DNA of 64,000 bases from Amanita rubescens (lineage: Eukaryota; Basidiomycota; Agaricomycetes; Agaricales; Amanitaceae). Positions 55,667-64,000 of the stretch are shown one piece after another. How positions within the stretch are numbered: the stretch's first letter is position 1; each line of letters begins with the position of its first letter. Below the pieces are notes generated by a model. It saw only the letters and a list, made by a program, of their open reading frames with translations. It ran no database searches and was not told the origin of the DNA. The stretch is from contig WION01000006.1 of the NCBI GenBank assembly GCA_015039365.1, forward strand, positions 744,001-808,000. Direction: 5' to 3'. The position numbers and the translations under genes are program-made.

Positions 55667-57161
55667 CTAAAATTCCAGTATGTACACTGCCCCTGTCCGT
55701 AAACCTACGCATACTCGTCCCGTCGCCTCCTCAAATGAGAGTGACGCTATCATGTGTGCTTCAAATGGCAGTGGATGATGTGACGGTACAAGGAGATTGA
55801 CAACAGCCGCATCTCCTGGCCGGAATGTAGCCTTCCATAATTTATACTCGTCGCTCTCCCACTCATGATCCACCCACACAGCTCGATATCCAGTCTTTCC
55901 CATACACACAATTTCAGGACGCGTACCAATTGCAGTTTTGAAGCTATGCGTCCGGGAGAAGCTATCGCCAAGGCGATCACTTTGCGCGGCATGGATTGGG
56001 ACTTGATAGACATCCGCGACACCCTTGATATGTTCACCAAAGGAGTGGAACACAATCAGGGAAAAGCAAGAGGGATGATCATAAACTGGCTCTGTCGAAA
56101 TATAAAATTCACATAAACGCGAAACTCGACTCAGCACGCTCTCTGCCAACAAAGGACACTGTTCGGGTGAAAGCATGGTTACATCAAAGGAGGTATCTTT
56201 GAGGTAGAGATCTGCAGGTAGTCCATGTATGCGGACGACGAGGGCGTCATTACGGACGCCAATCAAAACAAAGCAATTCGAGTATAATTTTATTTGAAGC
56301 CTATCTAGCGACTTTCGAATACGGTTAGCAACCATTGTCTAGCATGATTGTAAGATGAACCCACGGATTGAGAAGAGAATTCGTGGAAGAATTTGCGCTT
56401 AGTGCGTATGTTATAGAAGACGGCAGTGTAGTTTGGCGGGCCGAAGTGACTCGGAATGCGGGCCACGATGGTAGCGATGATGTCATCGCATATCTCGACG
56501 ACAGATATGCGGCCTTCTGAGGGACCGGGAATGGACTTTGACAAAGTATAGGGCTGGTCAGAGAGAGCGTCAAGAGAGAGCGAATAAACGCTGACAGCCT
56601 CGTTGTTACTGAGAAAAACAACGGAAGCGTCATAGTTTCGGGCACGCATAGCAGCGGCAAACTGAATCATGGGTATGACTTTCAGACCGACACATGTTCG
56701 GCTGTCCGGCTGTTCATCCAGACACCAGGCAGAGAGCTCATCGTAATTTGGCCAGCGCGACAGAATCAAGACATGTCGGCGGCCAAGCAACTGCAGCTGC
56801 ATAATAGTTGCATTCTTCAGAGCTTTAGTTATCTGGGTGCAATGAACAACGGGGTCTCGCCTCCGCCAGTTATTGTCAAGGCGCAATGCGAGAATGACAA
56901 TAGTGAGGAGGACAGAACCAGACAAGGACGAAAGGGGAGTATCAGGTGGCGTATCGAGGGGAATGTCAATTGATAGATGATGCCATGCGTAATCGTCACA
57001 AGTAAAGGCGTGTAAGACACGACATGTCTACGTGTAACGTGTAAGTAGTACTAATGAGTGTCTACTGCTGCTCTGCTTGCCTGTCTGAGAGCGAGAATAT
57101 CTGCAGGAGAGAAATAAACGCATATATTGAGTAGAATATCGCGGGGGAGGTCGAGGAGCAT
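55667..57161 (-). CDS. F-box protein with propeller-like C-terminus
   Basis: Start at 57161: MLLDLPRDILLNICVYFSPA followed by DILALRQASRAA is a canonical F-box (LPxDIL...L...DIL.LR..SR). The best continuation uses a 38-nt intron (donor gtagac, acceptor at cacgtag) to reach CRVLHAFTCDDYAWHHLSID. This is short for the window, so the junction is uncertain. The rest (ILALRLDNNWRRRDPVVHCT, LLGRRHVLILSRWPNYDELS, DIIATIVARIPSHFG, VRIHGLPADLYLKDTSFDV, GRVCVGLRTGAVYILEF) is beta-rich and repeat-like, as in basidiomycete F-box proteins with a predicted WD-like propeller. The LDNNWRR motif after the F-box is common in this family. It would act as an SCF ubiquitin-ligase adaptor with unknown target. Confidence 0.72.
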
Positions 57162-57255
57162 CGATAAGCCGCCGGAATGCCAGCCTTGCCAATCACCTGA
57201 CCACTGACACCCTTTTAAGGCCGACGTCTAACTCTGTCTCCCTCATCCTACCACC

Positions 57256-59530
57256 ATGCCCATCCCTCAACAGCTTTCTTCAAATACATCGGAACAGGAT
57301 AGTCTCTCTGATTCTGATTGGCTCGATGTCACTAGTCCTCGCGATTCCGACGACAATGACTCACTTGCAAGTGATCACGACGAGCTCCCCTCCGTCCCTC
57401 TTTCAAGGCGCTCCTCTATCAGTCTCGGTAGCTCTAGGGACGGCGACGTCGAGGCTTGGGAGGGTTTCGTCACAGACACCAGTGCTGACGAGAGGGTTCC
57501 GTATGTCGCATCACCCCTCAGGTTAGGTTCCGCTCCGGACGTGAATGACGATCAAGACACAGCCGAGGACGACCTCGTGAAAGAAGGCCTTGAACAGAGC
57601 CTCATTAGCACTTTGAGCGCTTCCCGCTCCTCCTCTGCTGCGCACAGCGCAAGTACTCATGCCTCGCTCCATGACTTGCGCTTATCCTTCCCTGATCCTT
57701 TGACGAGCTCCAAGAATAACATAGCTCTGTCTCGTCCAGGTACTCCTACAGACGAGTTAGACCTTGAGGCTCCAGACCAGGCGTTTCCTGAAGAGTACTT
57801 GGACTTTTCTCCACCCTCACCCGAGCAGGAGCAGGGTACTACACCCGAAATTGCTCAGCTTGACAAGCACAACATCGATATTGATATTATATTATATGGT
57901 TCCCCTTCTGCATCCAAATGGTCCCTCATAGAAACCCTATTGCAAAAGGCGGCATCTTACTCCCACCGCACTTTGTTGAGCACCGCACCTTCTACAGGTA
58001 CAGGTTATTTCTTCTTTGAACCGCGATCAGAAACAGCACAGCTCAACGGAGTGGCTGTACATGATTGCACTCAAGGGACTTCAATTTATTCTTCATATGT
58101 ATGTTTGCAAGCCTGATTGATCTTTGTTGATTCACTGCTTCATGTGATTTATGCGCAGAGCAATTCTGACAGACTTTCGATGGCTGTCGTTTTCTTGCCT
58201 TCTACGCTTCACGCTTTACCCGAACACACTCTTTATCTGCCAATTATTTTAGACACAGGAGATGTCGACAATGCAGAGGATGTATATGCTCGCAACAATG
58301 CAGAGAGCACCTGGATGTCTCTCTCCGTTCCCACCAACAAGACCTTACGTCTGGGTAGTCAATCATCTTGGATGTTGTCAAGTAGTCAAGTCCAGAGCGT
58401 AAACCCGTATCGAGTCCATCGAGCATTGCAAAAACCTTTTACATGTAATAAGAAACAAACCACAAAGACGTTGTCCGAACATTTAAGTTCTATTCCTGCT
58501 GTAACATTGTAAGATTGTCATCTCTGGAATTCCTCTCCGTGTCTAACACATTTGCAGTTTTGCCCTCGTGTCAATTGTAATGAGCTTCGCGATAAACACA
58601 TTCTTCCGTCCACCGGAACCTACGCCAACGTCGGTGACAGGGGTACAACCTGCCAACAATGTGTGGGCGCCGACCAATGCACAGCTAAATAGCAGCATTG
58701 CATCCCCTACTCCTGCAATCCAACACAATACTGCTTTAATAGCATCGTCGTTGAAAGACTTTGCACTGGCAGTAATCAACCCCGCTAGTACATCGCTCTC
58801 ACTTACATCCCAAGTCTCGCTATTCGTTGCCAGCCCACTGGCTTGTGCGTCCCGCTCAAAGACTTATCCTCCAGCGCAGCCAACCAGCGCAGCCGCGTCT
58901 ACCGATCTCCTATTCGGAGTTCCGCCGGCTACACCACTTTCTAGCGTCGACTCTGTGCGAGTCGCCGCTGACGGGAAGGAGAGCGATGGCGCAAGTACCT
59001 TCGCTCTCAGCGTCAGGATGGCTGATTCGGTGTCTGAAGTGGTCGGATACACGATCAAAGCAGCTATCGATGTTGTTCACAATGACCTCAAGGAACTCAT
59101 GGATGCGATGGATGACCTCATGCGGGCCATTCAGGATCAGACTAGAAAGGCAATGGAAATTTCCGCGGAAACGGCGAATGCTATACGAGAGGAAGTCAAG
59201 TACCGAAATGAAAGGGCTCGCGACAAGGCTCGCGAGATCAAGGAGAAGAGCGAGCAATTTTTCCAGTTTGCTGGCGAACAGCTTATGGAGACCACATGGA
59301 GCATGACTTTAAAGGGAGGTAAATGGATGATGCTCGCACATGAGCATATCAAGGACAAGACGTCTCATGCCAGGGATAAGGCTCATGGGTTCCGGGATAA
59401 AGTGGTGGGATCGGATGCATGGCAAGCGTATGTCACAGCGCATGAGGAATGGGTGAAGGATACGGCGCGACGAGAGTATAGCAAGTGGATGGGAATGCAA
59501 CGTAGGGAAGAACGCGGACGGTGGGTATGA
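57256..59530 (+). CDS. Conserved hypothetical protein with one membrane span and coiled coil
   Basis: Three exons: 57256 to the donor after YSSY (near 58098), 58160-58509, then 58559-59530. The N-terminal third is Ser/Asp/Glu-rich and disordered (EQDSLSDSDWLDVTSPRDSD). A folded part follows (IDIDIILYGSPSASKWSLIE, RLSMAVVFLPSTLHALPEHT), then one membrane segment built over the second intron (VTFFALVSIVMSFAINTFF). The C-terminus is a long charged coiled coil (DLKELMDAMDDLMRAIQDQT, REEVKYRNERARDKAREIKE, HEHIKDKTSHARDKAHGFRD). This looks like a tail-facing membrane scaffold, but I recognise no family or function. It is divergent from the F-box gene, 94 bp between starts. Confidence 0.65.
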
Positions 59531-59596
59531 ATAGTAAAATGTATAGTTAATGGGGTCCTATTTGTATGTTGTTTGGTGTGCTACTTGACTCTTTTA

Positions 59597-62287
59597 ATGA
59601 CTTCTGAAGATGAAGACCAATCTTCTCTCTTTGGCTCGCCTGGCCCCTCAAGATCGCCTTCTCCTGCCCTCGTCTTACCAGGTGCATCAGATTGCATAGT
59701 ACAAAATGTGGGGACCATTGCACTTCCTGGTTCCCAGCACTTTTCTGAACTTCCAAAAGATCCATTAGCCTTGTCCTTGACATATCTCCCACCACGACAT
59801 GCCGCTCAAGTCAATTCCCGCCGCGATGTCGCCGCAGTTCCTTCCCCGGCGCCTAGTGCCGATGCTTCAACACCATCGACTCGGTCACGCCCTTCATCAG
59901 TTGTTCCTCCAGCAACAGGGCCCAAGAAACGAAAAAGGACGCGAAAGGAAACTCAGCCCTCGCCAGCACCTTCAATCGCGCTGCCAGATTCATCTACGCC
60001 TTTGCCCCCCAATTTTTTGCGTAATCAGATAGCCCTCTTGGGTACCGCTGGTCTAGTTGCGGGGATCAAGCCAGCAAACCTTTCTATGCAGCCGAGCACG
60101 TCTCGCGGTTCTACACCGACCAACCCTATTGTCTTGGATGATGAAAATAAATCCAGAAGACGGAGAACAACTGTCAAACCAAGATCAAACACTTGCACAT
60201 CTACCAGCAGTGTTCGGTACGACGAGCACGATGCCCCTAAACTGGGTAAAGGGTCTGACTCTATGACTCCATCTTCGGATATTGATCCAGCGCTGCTACC
60301 CGCGCCGACCAATAAGGAGATTGTCGCGACGCTTATAGGGCAAAAAGATATCTTTCCGGTATTGCAATGCCTTCTCCAGCTTATCGCTGGACAGAGGGCG
60401 GAGCAGATCGCCCTCGCAAACGCACGCGCGTCGTCTGCGCCTGCACATTATTCATCGTCGTATAGGAAACGAAGAAAGTCCAAGTCGGAACAGCCAACCC
60501 CTGCGCCTGTGCCGACTGGGCTTCAGGCGCCACCCCTGAAGCGACGTAGATTGAGTCGTGTACCCGCTGGTGCTGCCGATTGGGATGTTCCGTATCCGTT
60601 TCAGGAAGGCGAAGGGCCGCAAGAGTATCGCAGGACGTGGGAGAGGGAACGGGGAAAGCAGCTCATCTCGCAGCTCATTAATCTCATCCGAATCGCAGCG
60701 AGAAAGGCCGCTACGAGGAAGTATCATCAGCAAGAGGCACGTCGTAAGGCCGAAGTTCAATCGCAGAGGTCTCAGTCGGCTCCTGCTGCTCTGAAGGAAC
60801 CTGGACTACCACAAGTTGCTGAGCAACCTATTGATGATGCCCTCTCCGTCTCCCAACAGCCTTCAGAAGCATCTACGCCTGTGACACCTGTGCCTGAGAC
60901 GCCTACTCAGTTACCCTCTATTGCGACACCATCTGAGTCGACGCCCGACTCATCCCTCGACCAACTTATTTCGTGGTTACTGGCTGCATCTCCTGCAGAT
61001 GCAAATGGCATGGTTGGTGCCCAAAGTGATAACATGGGTGGAACTGGGACAGGGACTCTACCTGAACCTTCTTCTACTTTCGTTAATTCCAACTCGGGAG
61101 ACGACGTCAATGAGGGCTTGATCAATAGCTGGATGAACGTTTTCGAGAGGTTTTCATTCCCCTCTGACGGCTTCGCTTCTGCCTTGGATACATCCTCCAC
61201 GCAAAACCAGCAATCATTCACTTCTGCATCCACGCCCGCACCTGAGGCGCCCGATTTCAATCTCCTCGAACCTTTCGATTTCGACTTTGACCCGCATTCA
61301 ACGCATTTGCATTCCATAGACAGCATTAATACCACCAACATACTTCATTTACCACAATCATCATCCGAAAATGCATCACAACACGATGCCGAGCAATTTA
61401 TGCGCGACATTGGACTCGAACCCATTCCTGCATCTCAAAATCATTCCATGCAATCTCAACTTGTAGACGCCATGATCGATCCTACATTACTCGCCATTTC
61501 CCAGCCACAGCCTCGTCCGCTCGTGGATATGGATAAAATCAACAACCTTACGCAAAATGATCAAACACCTGTCCCTACAGAGGAATCTGGCGGAGCTCTT
61601 ATCCTTTCAGCACCGTCCCCAATGCCCTCCGCCAGTCCAGTAAGCTCTATTGGAGATGCAGACCCTAGCACTCCTGTGTCCGCTTTGTGGGAGTCTAGCG
61701 CGCCAGATATCGTCTCTGCTCAAGGCAACCAAGATCCATTTTCCAGTCAAGGTATGTTACGTCGCGCGTTGTGGAATCAGTACGTAAGTCGTGCTCATGG
61801 TGGCATAATAGGGGAACGTCAGCAACAACATGATGATGATGATGAAGTTGGGCGGTTCACGGCTGAGGAGAAGGGGAAGGGGAAGGAAAAGGAAAGAGAG
61901 AGGGTTTTGGAGGAGAGGGAGGATGTACAAGGAAAAAATCAGTCTGAGCTGGAACTGGCATCTGCGCCGCCTGCGCTGACAAGCACACCTTTCCATGCGT
62001 TGATGGGCGTTAGTTCATTGCCATCTAATGACGCTACTGGAACAAAACCGCCATCTTTGGATCTCTCTGCCCTCCGATCTCAAAATCTTCCGTTCGCGTT
62101 GCCGACTCCGTCTTCATGTTCATCTCAACCTGCTCAAAAAAAGCTAAATAAGCAAGAAATTATTCAGCGTGCGCAAGAACGGAAGAAGCATTTGGAGGAA
62201 GAGCTGGGGCGTATCAAAATGCAGTTGTGGGAGACGACAATTGAGCAGAGCGTTCTGATTGAGCTGCAGAAGGGGGCGTTACCGTAG
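59597..62287 (+). CDS. Large intronless hypothetical protein, low-complexity with C-terminal helix
   Basis: A single 896-aa open frame from ATG 59597 to 62287; the longer open frame starts at a TTG, so the ATG is preferred. It is rich in Ser, Pro, Thr and Gln. It carries bipartite basic stretches (GPKKRKRTRKETQPSP, SYRKRRKSKSEQ, KRRRLSR) that look like nuclear signals and a conserved-looking helical patch (YPFQEGEGPQEYRRTWERER, KQLISQLINLIRIAARKAAT). Asp/Phe-rich stretches (APDFNLLEPFDFDFDPHS) resemble acidic activation segments. It ends with a coiled coil (NKQEIIQRAQERKKHLEEEL). This would fit a nuclear regulator, but I have no family match. It begins 66 bp after the previous stop on the same strand. 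Confidence 0.6.
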   Translation: MTSEDEDQSSLFGSPGPSRSPSPALVLPGASDCIVQNVGTIALPGSQHFSELPKDPLALSLTYLPPRHAAQVNSRRDVAAVPSPAPSADASTPSTRSRPSSVVPPATGPKKRKRTRKETQPSPAPSIALPDSSTPLPPNFLRNQIALLGTAGLVAGIKPANLSMQPSTSRGSTPTNPIVLDDENKSRRRRTTVKPRSNTCTSTSSVRYDEHDAPKLGKGSDSMTPSSDIDPALLPAPTNKEIVATLIGQKDIFPVLQCLLQLIAGQRAEQIALANARASSAPAHYSSSYRKRRKSKSEQPTPAPVPTGLQAPPLKRRRLSRVPAGAADWDVPYPFQEGEGPQEYRRTWERERGKQLISQLINLIRIAARKAATRKYHQQEARRKAEVQSQRSQSAPAALKEPGLPQVAEQPIDDALSVSQQPSEASTPVTPVPETPTQLPSIATPSESTPDSSLDQLISWLLAASPADANGMVGAQSDNMGGTGTGTLPEPSSTFVNSNSGDDVNEGLINSWMNVFERFSFPSDGFASALDTSSTQNQQSFTSASTPAPEAPDFNLLEPFDFDFDPHSTHLHSIDSINTTNILHLPQSSSENASQHDAEQFMRDIGLEPIPASQNHSMQSQLVDAMIDPTLLAISQPQPRPLVDMDKINNLTQNDQTPVPTEESGGALILSAPSPMPSASPVSSIGDADPSTPVSALWESSAPDIVSAQGNQDPFSSQGMLRRALWNQYVSRAHGGIIGERQQQHDDDDEVGRFTAEEKGKGKEKERERVLEEREDVQGKNQSELELASAPPALTSTPFHALMGVSSLPSNDATGTKPPSLDLSALRSQNLPFALPTPSSCSSQPAQKKLNKQEIIQRAQERKKHLEEELGRIKMQLWETTIEQSVLIELQKGALP

Positions 62288-62408
62288 CTACTAGCCGGGG
62301 ATAAACCTAAATGTGGATCAATTGAAACGAGTCATACAAAATCCTCGGAATAAATTAAAATGTCCATGTCATAGCCAGATAGCATTGATAGGATCTATCT
62401 ATCGTATC

Positions 62409-63170
62409 ATGGCTCCTCTATTCGTTAACAACTACAAGCCAGGCTCGATACAATCTTCGACAGAGCCTATAACCAACCCATGGAACTTTATCCTCCCCGT
62501 TCCCGAATGCATCGAAACCAGCCGTGTCAAACTCGTCCCTTTTGTCCCATCCATCCATGTAGAACCCTGGCACGCAGTGATACACAAGAACCCCACTTTC
62601 ATGCAATACGTCCCATTCAAGCTCGATACGTTGGAGGACATTTTTGCCTTCTACCGCACGACAATACACGACGACCCCCATAACTTGTCGTTCGCCATCA
62701 TCAACAAAACGGGTGCTGCCTCGAACGACGACAGCGCTCCTGCTGATGGTACAATGGCAGGCATCATCGGTGCGGTGCATTGCATACCCCAGCATCTCAA
62801 AGTAGAGATTGGACCTGTCATCATTTTTCCTGCTTATCAGGGCACGCATGTAACCAAGCATGCTATCGGGGCGATGCTCAAGTACTGGTTGGACGTGCCT
62901 TCGCAAGGTGGAATGGGGTTCCGACGTGTGGCCTGGACGGCAAATCCGATGAATAAAGCGAGCATAAGGATCGCTGAAAAGATGGGGTTCAAAAGGGAGG
63001 GAGAGATGAGGTGGACGTGGGTCCTGGTAGAGGGAAAACCTGGGAAAAACGTAGACGTAGAGGGTGATAGAGGAGTTGGGAAAGGACGGGATACTGCGGT
63101 TTTGTCTTTGTGTTGTGATGATTGGGAGGATGGACTCAGGGAGCAGGTGCTGAAATTGATAGAGACTTGA
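62409..63170 (+). CDS. GNAT-family N-acetyltransferase
   Basis: ATG 62409 gives 253 aa (the frame is open further upstream from a GTG). The GNAT core reads TSRVKLVPFVPSIHVEPWHA, MAGIIGAVHCIPQHLKVEIG and PVIIFPAYQGTHVTKHAIGA (acetyl-CoA-binding region with QGTHVTKHA). It continues with KYWLDVPSQGGMGFRRVAWT and ANPMNKASIRIAEKMGFKRE, the RIMJ/RIMI-type signature (N..S..lAeKlGF..EG). This places it with the acetyltransferase group related to ribosomal-protein Nalpha-acetyltransferases, but fungal paralogues act on varied small amines or proteins, so the substrate is open. It ends LREQVLKLIET, with no introns. Confidence 0.85.
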   Translation: MAPLFVNNYKPGSIQSSTEPITNPWNFILPVPECIETSRVKLVPFVPSIHVEPWHAVIHKNPTFMQYVPFKLDTLEDIFAFYRTTIHDDPHNLSFAIINKTGAASNDDSAPADGTMAGIIGAVHCIPQHLKVEIGPVIIFPAYQGTHVTKHAIGAMLKYWLDVPSQGGMGFRRVAWTANPMNKASIRIAEKMGFKREGEMRWTWVLVEGKPGKNVDVEGDRGVGKGRDTAVLSLCCDDWEDGLREQVLKLIET

Positions 63171-63271
63171 AAGAATGGTAGTTGGTTCAATGGTATCAAG
63201 TTATAGAAGAATGTCTAAAGGTTTTGTTAGACCAGCTAGATAATAAAAAGCAAAACTTTCGTACGAGTTGT

Positions 63272-64000
63272 TCACGCAAGTCCAAAGCTCTCGTCCCCAA
63301 AACCACCACGGGTCATGCGCCTTGCAGGAGAGAGGTTTATGGGCATGCCTGCACCGCCGCCCATTCCTCCCATACCGCCCATAGGATGAACACCCATACC
63401 TCCCGCGCCGGCATCAATCATACCCATCGGTCCGCCCATACCTCCCATTCCGCCCAAATTCCCAACGTTGCCCATTCCAGCCATGTTACCCATGTTGCCC
63501 ATACCTCCCATACCCCCCATCCCACCTGCCATATTTCCCATATTCCCCATGTTCCCCATATTACCCACCCCAGCCATGCCGCCCATTCCGCCCATCCCCA
63601 TATTACCCATGTTAGCCATATTGCCCATCGCCGCCATGTTCCCCATGTTCCCCATTCCTCCCATGTTGTTCATCGGTCCCATACCCCCCATCCTCGCGGG
63701 AGAGCCTCCAGCATCAGCGCCGTAGAACTGGCCTGGCGGAATCGCGTTGAATGGAGCTCCACCACCAGCACCTACGCCAGGGCCGGGACCTGGTCCGCCA
63801 CCACTCGCGAACGGACTACCACCGTGGGGTTGAGGTGGTGGGCGCATACCCATATTCCCCACTGGAGATGCCGGATATGGGTATTGTCCAGTGGGCCCGG
63901 GACCAGGGGCATGATGCCTAGGCATTGAAGGGGTGGAGTGTATAGACGAATTAAGCTGATGTACACTCGTCAGGTGGAATTCCTGGTGTCCGGAATCGTG
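63272..64000 (-). CDS. Met/Gly/Asn-rich repeat protein (5' partial)
   Basis: The frame is open through the right edge (HDSGHQEFHLTSVHQLNSSI precedes the Met at 63925), so the N-terminus is outside the window. The visible C-terminal part is Pro/Gly/His-rich (GPGPTGQYPYPASPVGNMGM). It then consists almost entirely of GNMGNMGGMG-type repeats from about 63380 to 63700, ending with INLSPARRMTRGGFGDESFG and the stop at 63272. On the opposite strand the same DNA reads as ProProIle repeats, which is a shadow. Met/Gly-rich tails of this kind occur in LisH-type transcription co-regulators (SSBP/Flo8 group) and in RNA-binding proteins; no domain is visible here to decide. Confidence 0.65.
   Translation of the reverse strand, partial: HDSGHQEFHLTSVHQLNSSIHSTPSMPRHHAPGPGPTGQYPYPASPVGNMGMRPPPQPHGGSPFASGGGPGPGPGVGAGGGAPFNAIPPGQFYGADAGGSPARMGGMGPMNNMGGMGNMGNMAAMGNMANMGNMGMGGMGGMAGVGNMGNMGNMGNMAGGMGGMGGMGNMGNMAGMGNVGNLGGMGGMGGPMGMIDAGAGGMGVHPMGGMGGMGGGAGMPINLSPARRMTRGGFGDESFGLA

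Noticed and set aside
63182..63928. Plus-strand His/Ser- and Pro/Ile-rich repeat frames
   Set aside because: These are complements of the Met/Gly-rich repeat gene on the minus strand. The low-complexity composition explains the open frames.
1..64000. tRNA or rRNA genes
   Set aside because: I looked for tRNA-like A and B boxes and rRNA blocks while reading and saw none I could fold convincingly. A tRNAscan-type run would be decisive.

Overview
The window comes from a filamentous basidiomycete, most likely a mushroom-forming agaricomycete. Genes are dense and on both strands, with many introns of about 45-60 nt bounded by GT..AG and CTNAC-like branch sites. Lineage markers fit this: a fungal Bqt4, a Gap1-type RasGAP, a Crinkler header protein, an OTT_1508-like deaminase, NACHT-type NLR debris and F-box genes. 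All calls come from reading translations and splice sites by eye; no database search was run.

Layout. 1-24.1 kb is mostly housekeeping: PWP1 (partial), a cation/Ca2+ exchanger divergent from a paraoxonase-like enzyme with overlapping start codons, BQT4, phosphofructokinase, an F-box-like gene, a membrane-anchored aspartic protease, a RasGAP divergent from palA/RIM20, and the DNA-protein-crosslink protease WSS1. 24.2-30.1 kb is a gene graveyard: a short Crinkler-header gene, then broken copies of a short-chain dehydrogenase, a SET-domain gene, a Zn2Cys6 transcription factor and a phosphotransferase. SSL1 (TFIIH) and a deaminase-like gene follow.

35.7-42.0 kb is a 6,250-bp hAT-type DNA transposon with terminal inverted repeats and an 8-bp target duplication, inserted inside an 11-bp tandem repeat. 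It carries an Ulp1/SUMO-protease ORF that an apparent 49-nt intron joins in frame to the hAT transposase. The transposase has one in-frame stop and is split by a second, 1,595-bp hAT-like element with two 416-bp palindromic arms and its own 8-bp duplication. Taking out that insert and one duplication copy rejoins the reading frame. This Ulp1-hAT arrangement is the most interesting feature of the window.

42-45 kb holds a decayed NACHT NLR and unassigned sequence. 45-64 kb returns to dense conserved genes: a mitochondrial-type hypothetical protein, ER co-chaperone SCJ1 (ends HDEL), CUL3, exportin-T/LOS1, an F-box protein, two basidiomycete-type hypothetical genes, a GNAT acetyltransferase and a Met/Gly-rich repeat protein running off the edge. 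Several otherwise conserved genes (PWP1, WSS1) show single-base frame breaks, so some breaks may be sequence errors rather than biology.
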